From positions 806,001 to 870,000 of the forward strand of contig NZ_CP072941.1 in assembly GCF_018069625.1 (NCBI RefSeq): a stretch of 64,000 nt of DNA, in the 5' to 3' direction. Numbering within the stretch: the first letter of the stretch is position 1; every line of letters starts with the position of its first letter. A program made the position numbers and the translations under genes. This document shows, one piece after another, positions 8,995 through 18,228 of the stretch. This DNA is from Streptomyces yatensis. GTDB taxonomy: Bacteria; Actinomycetota; Actinomycetes; Streptomycetales; Streptomycetaceae. Under the pieces are notes generated by a model. That model was given only the letters and a program-made list of their open reading frames with translations. It did no database searches and was not told where the DNA came from.

Positions 8995-10959
8995 TCACGA
9001 CACTTGTGTCTGGATGCCGACGGCGGAGACGACTCCCACGCCCACCCCTCGGCGCAACCCTCTCGGTCCTGGCCTGAGCACCCCGTCGCGGTTCAGCCGC
9101 ACGGGGTGCGCACCGCCCAGTACGGGCGCCGGGAGCGGGACGAACGCGGTGTCCACGCCGACCGTGGACCGCGAACCGACCACAAACCCGGCGCCGCCGG
9201 TGCGTACCGAGCCCACCGTGTGCGCGGGCGCCTGCCGCTCCACCAGCCGCCGCAGCGCCGCCTCGTCCGCCGACCCGGCGGGCAGCAGCAGCCGGAATCG
9301 ATGCGCATGCGCGGTGAACGGGTCGCTGTCCGGCGTGCCGAACGCGCGCAGCGGCGCCGAGCCCATCGCCGTGCCACCGACCCGGAACCGGCTCGCCGAC
9401 CGGCCGAACAGCCGCACGGCGCCGAGCCCTTGGGCCGGTCCGTCTCCTCGCTGTGCTGCGCCCAGCCACGCCCAGCGCCGGTCGGTGGCCAGCTCGTCGA
9501 CGACCGGAGTCACCCCGAACACGATGCGCACCGCCTCCCGCAGCGCCCACGGCGTGCCCCGGCGCCGGTACAGCTCCGGGGCCGCGGCCAGCAGCGCGCG
9601 CCGGGTGCGGGCGTCCCAGCCCGCCTCGAACGACAGGCCCAGCAGACCGGCGAGCCACGGCAGCGCCTGGTCCGGGACACCGGCCGGGTCCAGGAGCGAC
9701 GGATACCGCTCGATCACCCGGTCGAGCTGGTCGAGCGTGGCGTCGAACAGCGACAGGAAGCGCTCGGTGAAGTCGTCGGCCGCGGGGTCCTCGCGGAAGG
9801 CGGGCGGCAGCAGATCGGCGCTGGTGACCCGGGGGAAGTCCAGCCGGATCCGGCGGACGACCGGAGTCGAGCCGCCGTCGCCCGACAGCCGCAGCCGCAG
9901 CCGCAGGAAGCGGCCGGGCGGCTGGTCGACGAGGAAGTCCGTGGCGCCGGCAGCCGACGCCTGCCAGTCGCTCTCCTCGTACCGCCCGTCCTCGCTCACC
10001 ACGATCTCGACGGCGGCCGCCGTCCCGGCGGGCACCTCGGCGTCCACACGCACCCGGTGCCAGCGGCACCGCGAGATGCCGCTGTCGATCAGGGTGGTGA
10101 GGTACGAACCGCTGGTCAGATACGTGTCGGTGGCCGGTGGCGCGGGGTCCCGGGGCAGGCCCTGCCAGGTGAAGCAGCGGGTCTCGGGGCCCTCCGGGCC
10201 CTTCTCGCCCAGGCAGAACCCGTCCTCGTCCGCCGAGGTGAGCGCGGACGGCGGCAGGGCCGCGGCCAGTTCGTCCACGGTGGCGGGGCGGAAGGGGCGG
10301 CCGTGACCGCCCCGGTGGATCCCGAGCCGTCCGCCGTCGTCGGTGAGCAGCCATACGGTCCGCTCCGGCCCGGTGCGCAGGCCGATGACCTCGCCGGGGG
10401 CGCCGGTGCGCAGCACACCGCGGAAGCCGCCGGTCGAATCGTACCGCCGCAGGTCCGTGCCGCCCTGACAGGCCACCAGGATGTCGTCGCCGGGACCGAG
10501 GGCGGCCCACCGGGGCCGCTCGGCCCGGATCACACCGGCGAGTTGCTCGCCCTCCCGGCGCCACACCAGGACCCGATCGGACTCCACCATGGCCAGCCGG
10601 TGTCCGCGCGCGGCGACGGAGACCGGCTCACGCAGCGGGCCGGGGTCGCGGTCGGGCGGCCAGACGGGGGTGAAGGCGCCGCCGCACCCATCGCGGCGCA
10701 GCAGCCGCCGCTCGCCGGGGACGAGCAGATACCAGCCGCACGGTCCGCATCCGGGCGCGAGGCGGGGGTCGGGGAACCACGGCAGCAGCTGGTCGCGGAT
10801 GGGGCCTTCCGGGTCGGCGCCCTGGTGGGCGAGCCGGAGGCCGGCCGGGTCGTCGAAGCCGACGATGCCGTCCACGCCCGGTTCGCCGCCGGCCGGCTCG
10901 TCCCAGCCGACATAGGCGTCCAGCAGCCGGAAGGTCGCGGGGTGCGGTGTGCACGTCAT
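8995..10959 (-). CDS. Tail protein I-like baseplate protein with N-terminal beta-propeller-like region
   Basis: 654 aa. Residues about 390-620 match phage tail protein I-type proteins: ADLLPPAFREDP, then FTERFLSLFDATLDQLDRVIERYPSLLDP, ALPWLAGLLGLSFEAGWD and LYRRRGTPWALREAVRIVFGV, ending with the typical LVERQAPAHT helix. Residues 1-280 look like blades of a beta-propeller (repeated short strands with WR, RRYDS and similar turns). Residues 300-385 resemble a jelly-roll (FLRLRLRLSGDG). In contractile systems this protein joins the J-like wedge proteins. The ATG start overlaps the previous stop by 4 bases. Confidence 0.82.
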   Translation of the reverse strand: MTCTPHPATFRLLDAYVGWDEPAGGEPGVDGIVGFDDPAGLRLAHQGADPEGPIRDQLLPWFPDPRLAPGCGPCGWYLLVPGERRLLRRDGCGGAFTPVWPPDRDPGPLREPVSVAARGHRLAMVESDRVLVWRREGEQLAGVIRAERPRWAALGPGDDILVACQGGTDLRRYDSTGGFRGVLRTGAPGEVIGLRTGPERTVWLLTDDGGRLGIHRGGHGRPFRPATVDELAAALPPSALTSADEDGFCLGEKGPEGPETRCFTWQGLPRDPAPPATDTYLTSGSYLTTLIDSGISRCRWHRVRVDAEVPAGTAAAVEIVVSEDGRYEESDWQASAAGATDFLVDQPPGRFLRLRLRLSGDGGSTPVVRRIRLDFPRVTSADLLPPAFREDPAADDFTERFLSLFDATLDQLDRVIERYPSLLDPAGVPDQALPWLAGLLGLSFEAGWDARTRRALLAAAPELYRRRGTPWALREAVRIVFGVTPVVDELATDRRWAWLGAAQRGDGPAQGLGAVRLFGRSASRFRVGGTAMGSAPLRAFGTPDSDPFTAHAHRFRLLLPAGSADEAALRRLVERQAPAHTVGSVRTGGAGFVVGSRSTVGVDTAFVPLPAPVLGGAHPVRLNRDGVLRPGPRGLRRGVGVGVVSAVGIQTQVS

Positions 10960-13007
10960 GGCCGGTCTCCTACCGGGATCAGCAGCGGGCGCTCCGGCCA
11001 GATCAGGGTGTGGGGCGGGAGGAGGTGGTCGGTGCAGGGCGGGCGGCGCACCCCGTCGACGGTGAGCGCGAGCCGGGTGACGGCCAGCACTCCGTCGACC
11101 GCCAGCAGCCGCCGGACCAGCGCGGTGTGGCGCAGCGCGCCGCCGAACGGCCAGCCCGCGCCGTCCTCCCCGCCGCGCAGCGGATCCAGGTAGGTGCGCA
11201 CCGCGTCCCCGGCCCGGGCCAGGACCGCGGCCCGGTCGAGGTCGGGGTCGAGGGAGACCCAGGACTCCACGGCGACGCGGCGGTACGGCGCGGGGGCGGC
11301 GACCACCGTGACTCCGGCGGGGGCGGCTTCACGGATGAGGAAGTCGGCGACGGCCCGCAGGGTCGCGGCGGTGGGGACCGGCGGTTCGCCCGCGTCGCCA
11401 CCCGGCGGCAGCGGCGGTACGACGAGGACTCCCACCACGCCGGGGATCGGCACCCCGGCGAAGTCGGGGTGGAGGCCGGGCACGCCCCGGGCGCGCGCCA
11501 CCGAGGCGCCGGGCGCGCGGGTGGCGAGCTGCCCGTAGTCGGCCGGGGCCACGGCCCGGCCGCGGGCCCGCAGTTCACCGGCGCCGCGGCGCATGGCGTC
11601 GGCGTCGGGTTCGGCGTCCGTGCCGCCGGAGGCCGGGAACGGGTTGCCCACGCCGGTGACGAACGGCAGCGCGGTCACCACCCCGTTCACCGCGCCCGCC
11701 GCCACGGCGCCGGCGCTGCCGCCGCCCACGCGGTAGCGCACGGCGCGGACGTTGCGGAAGCCGGGCGGAACGGCCGCGCCGCTGACCCCGTCCCCGAAGG
11801 TCACCTCGCCGCTCTCGTGGTCCACGGTGAACACCCGGTCGTCGGCGCCGTACCCGGCCAGGCTCTCCACCTCACGCCACCGGGACGCGGTGCCGGCCGT
11901 GGTGCCGAACACATCGCCGCCCGTGTCGTCGTCGACCTCGATGACCACCGACCCGGCGAGGATGGGCACCTGACTGAGCTTCATGCGACGCCGCCCGGTC
12001 GCCGCGGGGTCCTGGACGGGCTGCAGCGGCTCGTCCCGGATGGTGCGGGCGGCGGTGGCGGCGACCACGTTCAGCCGCAGTCCGGAGAGCACCGGGGCCG
12101 GTCCGGCGAAGGCGCCGTGCGCGATTCGCAGGCGCAGCCAGCGCAGCCGGGGGCGGGTGCCGGAGGGACTGCCCGGCTGCCAGGAGCGGGGGACCCTCAG
12201 CTCGACGGTCCCATCGGCGCCGAGCCCGGCCGTGGAGTCCCGTATCACCTCGGCCGGTACGAGCCGGGAGCCGTCCAGCACGTCCCAGCGCAGCAGCGGC
12301 GCGGGCGGCAGTGGCAGGGGCGCCGCGCCGCCGGAGGCCGCGGGGGCGGGGGGTGCGGCGACGACCACGAAGCCCAGCGACAGCCGCGGGTAGGGGGCGG
12401 CCGGTCCGGCGAGTCCGATCCACAGCGCGTTGCCGGGCTCCGGGTCGCGGCCGAAGGGCTCGAAGGGGCGGCTGGGCCCGGCCGGCCCCAGCGGCAGGGC
12501 CTGCAGCGTTCCGGCCTCCTGAACGGCGAGGTCGGCGAGAGTGGCCGGGGTGGCGTACAGGTCCTGGTCCGTCTCGTAGACGACCTGCCCGGCCGGGGTC
12601 GAGGCCGCGCTCTGGAACCCGGCGGGGACGAGCACGGAGGCGCCGTCCGGCGGGTTGACGGTGAACTCCAGGAGCGCCGCCGCCGCACCGGCCGGACGCC
12701 GGCGCACCCCCGCCGTCGCCAGATGTTCGGCCAGGACCTTTTCCGGCAGCCGGTTGACGCGGCCGAGCACGGGTTCGGCCTGGGTGCCGAAGAGGCGGAC
12801 GAGGGCAACACCGGCGTCCTGCCGGTCGGGGTCGGTCCAGTCCGGGGTGTAGCCCGCGATCCGGGCGCGGACGTCGGCGCGGACGGCCTCGCGGGTCGCG
12901 TCGACCAGTTCGGGCTGAACGCCGGTCGGGCCGGGGCCGGGCACGATCCGCCCGTCCTCCCGCTCCCGTTCGCGCGCGTCCTTCTCCCACCACACGTCGC
13001 CTGTCAT
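10956..13007 (-). CDS. Baseplate J-like protein, second copy (Pvc12-like)
   Basis: 683 aa, ATG in a 4-base overlap with the preceding gene. Shows the J-like layout: an N-terminal helical start (ARIAGYTPDWTDPDRQDAGVALVRLFGTQAEPVL), internal Ig-like strands, the domain core FTVDHESGEVTFGDGVSGAAVPPG, and the C-terminal wedge part APADYGQLATRAPGASVARARGVPG with LDPLRGGEDGAGWPFG. The last motif is shared with the adjacent J-like protein (LDPLVGGEDQDGWPFG), so the two are distant paralogs. In eCIS these two proteins form the baseplate wedges around the spike. Confidence 0.88.
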   Translation of the reverse strand: MTGDVWWEKDAREREREDGRIVPGPGPTGVQPELVDATREAVRADVRARIAGYTPDWTDPDRQDAGVALVRLFGTQAEPVLGRVNRLPEKVLAEHLATAGVRRRPAGAAAALLEFTVNPPDGASVLVPAGFQSAASTPAGQVVYETDQDLYATPATLADLAVQEAGTLQALPLGPAGPSRPFEPFGRDPEPGNALWIGLAGPAAPYPRLSLGFVVVAAPPAPAASGGAAPLPLPPAPLLRWDVLDGSRLVPAEVIRDSTAGLGADGTVELRVPRSWQPGSPSGTRPRLRWLRLRIAHGAFAGPAPVLSGLRLNVVAATAARTIRDEPLQPVQDPAATGRRRMKLSQVPILAGSVVIEVDDDTGGDVFGTTAGTASRWREVESLAGYGADDRVFTVDHESGEVTFGDGVSGAAVPPGFRNVRAVRYRVGGGSAGAVAAGAVNGVVTALPFVTGVGNPFPASGGTDAEPDADAMRRGAGELRARGRAVAPADYGQLATRAPGASVARARGVPGLHPDFAGVPIPGVVGVLVVPPLPPGGDAGEPPVPTAATLRAVADFLIREAAPAGVTVVAAPAPYRRVAVESWVSLDPDLDRAAVLARAGDAVRTYLDPLRGGEDGAGWPFGGALRHTALVRRLLAVDGVLAVTRLALTVDGVRRPPCTDHLLPPHTLIWPERPLLIPVGDRP

Positions 13008-14953
13008 GCCAGCCCCTCCCCCGGTTCGGCGGCGGGCACGATCCGGGTGTGGACCGTCCGCAGGACGGGCAGCTCCCCCGCGCCGAGCGGCACCTCGTCG
13101 CACTCCTCGGCCGGTTCGGCCCCGTCCAGGCCGATCGCCACGGCGGCGATGTCCGCGAGGTCGCCCAGCGACCGCTGCGCGGCCCGCAGCAGGGCCGAGG
13201 GCGGCAGCGGCTGTCCGAACGGCCAGCCGTCCTGGTCCTCACCGCCCACCAGCGGGTCGAGGTAGCGGCGCAGCGCGGCGGTGAGGGCGGTGGACACGCG
13301 GGTGCGGTCGGCCGGGTCGCCGGACAGGGTGACGCGCAGCGCCACCTCGCGGTAGCGGGGCCCGCGGACGAAGACCTCGGAGGTGAGCAGCCGTGCCTGT
13401 TCGAGGCGGGCGGCGGCCGCGCGCAGGGTGCCCGGGTCGGGCAGCGGCGCGGCGACGAAGTCCTCGCGGGTGAGGTCGTCGCGGGGCGCGGCCGGGACGA
13501 TGTGGACGGTCACCGCACCGGGCACGGTGGCGCAGGGGAAGCCGGGGTGTTCGCCGACGGCCGGGTGGGCGCGGGCGATGGCGACGCCGGGTGTGGTGCG
13601 GGCCAGGGTGACGTGGTCGTCGGCGGTAACCGCGCGGGTCACCTCGCCCAGGGAAGCGGCAGCGCGTTGGCGCGCCTCGGTGATCGTCTCCGGGTCGGCG
13701 CCGCCTTCGGCCCGGACGAGGTTGGCGGCCGAGACCGCTGCCCGCGGGGCCGGAAGGTCGTCGGCCGGCCGCCAGTTGCCCGTCATGCCGCCGTTGCCGC
13801 CCCGGCCGCCGCCGGTCACGTAGTCGATGTGCGCGTCCGGGTCCGGGCGGGGGATGCGCCCGGTGAGTCCGTCGCCGAACACCAGCGCGCCCTCGGCCCG
13901 GTCGAGCACGAAGATCCGGTCGGCCGGTGCGCCGAAGGTGAAGTCCGGCACCGGCTGCCACCCCTGGCCCGCCAGCCGCAGGGTGGCCTCCAGGAGGCGG
14001 CCCGCGGCGTCCGGCAGGACGAGATGCTGGCCGGGCAGTCTGAGCCAGGCGTCGATCTGCTCGCGAAGCTCGCCGCCGCTCACGGTGCGGTGCGTACGGT
14101 GGTGCGCGGCGGACACGTTGACGGCGAGCTGGAGGAGGCGGGGCGGGGCCGGGTAGGTGGCCGCCGGGGTCGAGACCAGGAGCCCGGTGTCCCGCGTGGT
14201 CCAGCCGGCCGGGGGATGGAGCCGGACGACACCGGAGCGTCTGAGCCCCGCCGTGCCGTCCTCGACCTTCTCGAACCCGCCGGAGACCTCCGTGCCCGGC
14301 CGGAACCAGGACCAGGTCAGCTCCGCCGGAGGCGGTACGTCGGCGGCCGCCCCGGGCAGCCACGAGGGCACGGACGCGGCGGGCGCGTCCAGTTCGACGA
14401 GCAGGCCGATCGGGCCGGGCGCGGGGTGCGCCCCGGTGAGCGGCAGGGTGAACCGGACCTGTGCCGGGGCTCCGTCGCTCGCCAGCAGCGCGATACCGCG
14501 GCGGGCCCGCAGGTCCGCCGTGCGGTCGCGGTCGGTCCACACGGTGACCTCACCGCCCTCGGCGAGCGGGAGGACGGCCACGGCGTCGTCGAGGGTGAAG
14601 ACCACCTGCCCGCTGGGGTCCCGGGTCAGCGCCGTCCCGGCGGGGACCACGGGGACGTCGGTGCCCTCCTGCCGGGCGGCGAGGCGCAGCACGGTGGCGG
14701 CGGGGCGGGCGGGGCGGGGCGGTTCGAGGCCGAGCAGTCGCAGTATGGCGACCACGAGCGCGTCCGGCACCTGATCGAGCCAGTACAGCCGCTGTTCGAG
14801 GAGGTAGGCGAAGAGTTCCAGGAGGGTGACGCCCGGGTCGACGGGCGCGTGCAGCGTCCAGGTGCCGTCGGACTCGGCGGGGATCCGGCGGCGGATGGCC
14901 GCCATCATGTCGGCCCAGGTGAGGTCGTCCAGCTTCGGTGCGGGCAGGGTCAT
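13004..14953 (-). CDS. Baseplate J-like protein, first copy (Pvc11-like)
   Basis: 649 aa. The N-terminus (LTWADMMAAIRRRIPAESDGTWTLHAPVDPGVTLLELFAYLLEQRLYWLDQVPD) is the characteristic helical head of this wedge family. The middle carries DRAEGALVFGDGLTGRIP and the C-terminus VTADDHVTLARTTPGVAIARAHP and YLDPLVGGEDQDGWPFGQPLP. It overlaps gp25 upstream and the second J-like gene downstream by 4 bases each. Role: wedge component of the contractile baseplate. Confidence 0.9.
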   Translation of the reverse strand: MTLPAPKLDDLTWADMMAAIRRRIPAESDGTWTLHAPVDPGVTLLELFAYLLEQRLYWLDQVPDALVVAILRLLGLEPPRPARPAATVLRLAARQEGTDVPVVPAGTALTRDPSGQVVFTLDDAVAVLPLAEGGEVTVWTDRDRTADLRARRGIALLASDGAPAQVRFTLPLTGAHPAPGPIGLLVELDAPAASVPSWLPGAAADVPPPAELTWSWFRPGTEVSGGFEKVEDGTAGLRRSGVVRLHPPAGWTTRDTGLLVSTPAATYPAPPRLLQLAVNVSAAHHRTHRTVSGGELREQIDAWLRLPGQHLVLPDAAGRLLEATLRLAGQGWQPVPDFTFGAPADRIFVLDRAEGALVFGDGLTGRIPRPDPDAHIDYVTGGGRGGNGGMTGNWRPADDLPAPRAAVSAANLVRAEGGADPETITEARQRAAASLGEVTRAVTADDHVTLARTTPGVAIARAHPAVGEHPGFPCATVPGAVTVHIVPAAPRDDLTREDFVAAPLPDPGTLRAAAARLEQARLLTSEVFVRGPRYREVALRVTLSGDPADRTRVSTALTAALRRYLDPLVGGEDQDGWPFGQPLPPSALLRAAQRSLGDLADIAAVAIGLDGAEPAEECDEVPLGAGELPVLRTVHTRIVPAAEPGEGLA

Positions 14954-15363
14954 GAGCCGCCCCCGGTGAAGCCGGTGAGTCCGGTGTAGAACGGGAACAC
15001 CAGGTTCGCCTTGGTGTTGCTGCGCCGGATGCGGTACACGACCGAGACGGTGATCCGCGACTCATCGGCCGGATCGGCCTCCGCGCGGACCTCCTCCAGT
15101 TCCACCCGTGGCTCATGGTCACGGACGGCGGCGGCGATCGACTGCTCCAGGTCGCGCAGGTTCTGCACACTGCCGGGCGCGAACACCAACTCGTGCGCGC
15201 GGGTGCCCAGTTCGGGCCGCATCACCCGCTCGCCGGTGCCGGTGAGCAGCAGCGCCCGCAGACAGTGCTCGATGCTCTCCTCCCCGACGGCGTACCCGAG
15301 CCGCCCGGACGCGTCGGGCAGGATCGGGAACCGCCAGCCGGTCCCGAGGAACTCCTCGCTCAT
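14950..15363 (-). CDS. GPW/gp25-family baseplate protein
   Basis: 137 aa, the usual length for gp25/gpW proteins. It begins MSEEFLGTGWRFPILPD and contains the diagnostic stretch SIEHCLRALLLTGTGERVMRPELGTRAHELVFAPG, followed by an acidic helix and a terminal strand pair (RVELEEVRAEADP). This protein links sheath to baseplate and corresponds to Pvc9. ATG start in a 4-base overlap with the spike gene. Confidence 0.93.
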   Translation of the reverse strand: MSEEFLGTGWRFPILPDASGRLGYAVGEESIEHCLRALLLTGTGERVMRPELGTRAHELVFAPGSVQNLRDLEQSIAAAVRDHEPRVELEEVRAEADPADESRITVSVVYRIRRSNTKANLVFPFYTGLTGFTGGGS

Positions 15364-16061
15364 GCCGTCCTCGCCTTCTTGGCCAGTACGGCGGGAGTGA
15401 GCGGCGGGGTGGGCGGGCCGGTCGGCCCGGCGGCGGAGGGGTGGGTGTGGGTGTTGAACGCCTGGAGCAGCGCGTTGCCGAGCACGAGTGGTTCGGTGGC
15501 GCCGCCGCCGAGGTCGATGGAGGGGGAATCGAGTGTCACCCTGGGCGCCTTGAGGGTGATCTCGCCCTGCGCGGTCACGGTGACGCTGCCGCCCTCGGCC
15601 GCGGTGATCCGCAGCGCCTTGCCCTGGTCGTCCAGTTCCACCACATGCCCGGCGGCGGAGGTGATGCGTACGGCGGCCTTGGATTCGGTGTCGTCGAAGA
15701 GCACTTCATGGCCGTGCCGGGTCCGGATCATCTTCTGGTCGCGGCCCTCGGTGCGGGCGGTCGGCGGTTTGTCCTCGCCGTTGTAGAGGCCGCCGAGCAC
15801 GATCGGGTACCGCATGTCGCCGTGGACGAAGGCGACGAGCACCTCATCGCCCTTCTCGGGGACGAACACCGAGCCGTAGCCGCCGCCCGCGTACAGCTGG
15901 CCGACCCGGACCCAGTCGGTGACCGTGGTGTCGTCGAACCAGGGGAACTTCAGCTTGACCTGGCCCTCGTCATCGCCCTCGTTCTCCACGACGAGCGCTT
16001 CGACGACGCCGTAGTAGCGCTTGTCGGTGGAGCGGGCGCGTGGCGTGCCCCTCATGGTCAC
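15360..16061 (-). CDS. Spike protein, gpV/gp5 OB-fold type
   Basis: 233 aa. Residues 15-100 form the baseplate-V OB-fold (YYGVVEALVVENEGDDEGQ, KLKFPWFDDT, VRVGQLYAGGGYGSVFVPEKGDEVLVAF, GDMRYPIVLGGLYNG). Residues 110-190 are a beta-helix-like repeat typical of spikes (VRITSAAGHVVELDD, GSVTVTAQGEITLKAPRV). The end has the FNTHTHPSAAGPTGPP motif common in gpV tails. Starts at GTG in a GTGA overlap, with an in-frame ATG two codons later. No separate PAAR tip gene is visible in the cluster. Confidence 0.9.
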   Translation of the reverse strand: MTMRGTPRARSTDKRYYGVVEALVVENEGDDEGQVKLKFPWFDDTTVTDWVRVGQLYAGGGYGSVFVPEKGDEVLVAFVHGDMRYPIVLGGLYNGEDKPPTARTEGRDQKMIRTRHGHEVLFDDTESKAAVRITSAAGHVVELDDQGKALRITAAEGGSVTVTAQGEITLKAPRVTLDSPSIDLGGGATEPLVLGNALLQAFNTHTHPSAAGPTGPPTPPLTPAVLAKKARTA

Positions 16062-17239
16062 TGGTCCCCCTGATGGATCCGCCGAGCGGTGAACTGGGTG
16101 AAGAAACCACTGGTGTTGAGGGTGTGCTCGACCCGTTTGACGAAGTAGGTGCCCGAGAAGCGGCGGCCGAGGCCGTAGATCTCCAGGTTGTCCCCGGGCC
16201 GCAGCTCGGGCAGGCCCGCCACCTTGCCCGTCGCGGTGATGAACTCGTACGCCCGCTCGCGCAGCAGGCTGATCGCCAGTTCGCGGGCCTCCTGGTCGCT
16301 GCCGACGGGCGCGTCGACGACGACCTCCTGGCGGCCCTGCAGCGTGGACTCGGCGGCCTGCGGCCCGCTCTGCCCATCGGCCGTGTTCTGCCCGGCGGGA
16401 AGGTTCTCGGCGGTCGCGGTGAACGCGATGGCCTGTTTGGTGCGGGGGTCCCAGCCGCGCACGGTGACCTTGCTGACCTGCTGGGAGACGGTCAGGGTGG
16501 GGGTGAACTCGATCAGGTTGGGGATCAGCCCCGCGGGCCGGCCGGTGGGGCCGGTGCTCAGCCCCGGCGCGTACGCCAGCCGGTACAGCCGGATCGGGCG
16601 GCCGTCGCGGCCGTCGGTCGGCTTGATGAAGTACAGCGTGTCCTCGCCGGTCTTCGGGTCGGGGAGGATGTAGCAGTCGAAGTCGAGCCGCTTGGCCCGC
16701 TCCAGCAGGAACGTCGCGTCGTCCTGGTTCTTCTGCACCACCCGGACGTGGGTGGGCCCTTCCCTGGTGACCTCGATGCGCAGATGGTTGCGCTGGGCGA
16801 TCTGCTCGGCGATCCGCCAGTCGGGCAGATTGCGGTAGATCTTGGTCTCGTTCTCGGTGGGCTTGCGGTCCTTGAGCCGCAGCAGCCCGTCCACCCCGCT
16901 GACCTGGACGGTGGGCGAGGCGCCGTCGGTGAACTTCGGGCTGAGCGTGGAGATGGTGCCGGTGGCGACGGTCAGCAGCTTGTCGGCGTAGCCGAGCCGC
17001 ACCGAGACCCGGCCGCCGAGCCGGAAGCGCGGCGAATCGCTGTGCTTGAACCGCAGATTGGCGTCGTCCCAGTTGTTCAGGGTGAGGTCGAACCCGGACA
17101 ACTCGTCGATGTCCCGGTTCACCTTGATGTCGATGATGTCGTTCTTGGTGGACGGGTCCATCTCCAGGCCCTCGATGCGCACGTCGAACTCGGGCGCGTA
17201 CCGGTCGGGCGACGCGACCTCGGGTGTGGGAGTGCTCAT
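16058..17239 (-). CDS. Spike hub protein, phage late control gpD / VgrG-N-terminal type
   Basis: 393 aa. Contains the hub barrel pattern of gpD/gp27-type proteins: FDVRIEGLEMDPSTKNDIIDIKVNRDIDELSGFDLTL reduced to its key features of paired strands, then GGRVSVRLGYADKL, an ISTLSPKF strand, DWRIAEQIAQRN and FLLERAKRLDFDCYI. The C-terminal part has the closing barrel strands (LRPGDNLEIYGLGRRFSG). Together with the following gpV-like gene it equals one fused Pvc8/VgrG spike. It starts 10 bases after the LysM gene and overlaps the gpV-like gene by 4. Confidence 0.88.
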   Translation of the reverse strand: MSTPTPEVASPDRYAPEFDVRIEGLEMDPSTKNDIIDIKVNRDIDELSGFDLTLNNWDDANLRFKHSDSPRFRLGGRVSVRLGYADKLLTVATGTISTLSPKFTDGASPTVQVSGVDGLLRLKDRKPTENETKIYRNLPDWRIAEQIAQRNHLRIEVTREGPTHVRVVQKNQDDATFLLERAKRLDFDCYILPDPKTGEDTLYFIKPTDGRDGRPIRLYRLAYAPGLSTGPTGRPAGLIPNLIEFTPTLTVSQQVSKVTVRGWDPRTKQAIAFTATAENLPAGQNTADGQSGPQAAESTLQGRQEVVVDAPVGSDQEARELAISLLRERAYEFITATGKVAGLPELRPGDNLEIYGLGRRFSGTYFVKRVEHTLNTSGFFTQFTARRIHQGDQ

Positions 17240-17249
17240 CGCGCGCTCC

Positions 17250-17921
17250 TCACGGCAGCCGGGGCACGGTCAGCACACGGCCGGGCTGCAGCTCCCGCGG
17301 GTCGCTGATGCCATTGGCGCGGGCCAGCTCCCGCCAGGCGTCGGGCCGCCGGTAGAGCGCGGCGGAGATGGAGCTGAGCGTGTCGCCGCGGCGCACCACA
17401 TAGCTCTTCTCCACCGTGGGCGACGAGCGCGGTGTCTCGGCGACCTGCACGGCGGCGGTGCGGAACTCCTTGAGCGAGAGGTCCAGCATGGCCCGCAGCG
17501 GCACACCGTCCGGCCGGAAGAGCTGGTAGTTGACGTCCAGCTTCTCCACGACGCCGGTGAACACCTCTTCGTCCCAGACGAACCGGACGACCGGCGGGGC
17601 GTGTTCACGGCTGTCGGGCCGCAGGAGGTTGCGCACCGCGTTGACGTAGAGCTTCCGTACGTTCTCCAGGGTGTCGGAGGTGTCCACCAGCGCCTGCACG
17701 GTGAGGGTCTCGGTGCCGCCGCGGACGTACTGCAGGGGCGGTGTCTCCAGGCCGGGGATGGTGATCTCGGCGAAGGTGTTGCTCTTGCTGAGCTTGTAGT
17801 CGGTGGGGTTGAACCGCAGCGGAATCCGCCGCTGCCGCTCGTCGGGGATCACCGGGCGGACGATCTCCAGCCGGGCCTTGGCGGCACCCTGCCGGGCGAA
17901 GGACACGGGCGTCACACTCAC
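17250..17921 (-). CDS. LysM-domain baseplate protein (Pvc7-like)
   Basis: 223 aa. Residues 15-150 form the eCIS/T4-type N-terminal domain (RIPLRFNPTDYKLSKSN, PPLQYVRGGTETLTVQALVDT, VVEKLDVNYQLFRPDGVPLRA). Residues 172-221 are a LysM motif (SYVVRRGDTLSSISAALYRRPDAWRELA followed by NGISDPRELQPGRVL). In Afp/PVC this protein bridges spike and tube within the baseplate. A 112-base gap separates it from the upstream small gene. Confidence 0.92.
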   Translation of the reverse strand: MSVTPVSFARQGAAKARLEIVRPVIPDERQRRIPLRFNPTDYKLSKSNTFAEITIPGLETPPLQYVRGGTETLTVQALVDTSDTLENVRKLYVNAVRNLLRPDSREHAPPVVRFVWDEEVFTGVVEKLDVNYQLFRPDGVPLRAMLDLSLKEFRTAAVQVAETPRSSPTVEKSYVVRRGDTLSSISAALYRRPDAWRELARANGISDPRELQPGRVLTVPRLP

Positions 17922-18033
17922 GGCGCCTCCTCGTTCGCCCCGCCGCGGCAGCGGCTCATGTCACTGTCGCCCGCGCGGCGCAGAGGTGCGGCTTTCGTCG
18001 CTGTCTGCGGCCCGGCGGCCGCGCGTGCGACGC

Positions 18034-18228
18034 TCACAGCTGCACCTCCCCGTCGCCGAAACTGCGTTCGTCCTTGGTGTGTTGGGCGCGCGCGCACTGG
18101 TCCTCGTACAACTTCGCCCAGGCCTGGATGTGCTGGTTGAACAGGCGGGTGAACACGGCGCCGTCGTCGCCGTCCACCTGGAACCGGACCTCGAGATGGT
18201 GAATGGTCACCTTCGGCACCTCGGTCAC
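18034..18228 (-). CDS. Small eCIS protein, 64 aa (Pvc6 position)
   Basis: Starts at a GTG overlapping the previous stop by 4 bases (GTGA); the longer frame upstream is a shadow of the tube gene. The protein starts MTEVPKVTIHHLEVRFQVDGD and has a helical centre with Trp and Tyr (LFNQHIQAWAKLYEDQC). It lies between a tube gene and the LysM gene, the same slot as Pvc6/Afp6, a small baseplate or adaptor protein. Sequence similarity to that family is not demonstrable by eye. Confidence 0.75.
   Translation of the reverse strand: MTEVPKVTIHHLEVRFQVDGDDGAVFTRLFNQHIQAWAKLYEDQCARAQHTKDERSFGDGEVQL

Noticed and set aside
7834..11193. Long plus-strand open frame opposite the eCIS genes
   Set aside because: Antisense to proteins with recognisable baseplate motifs and lacks any domain; typical high-GC shadow.
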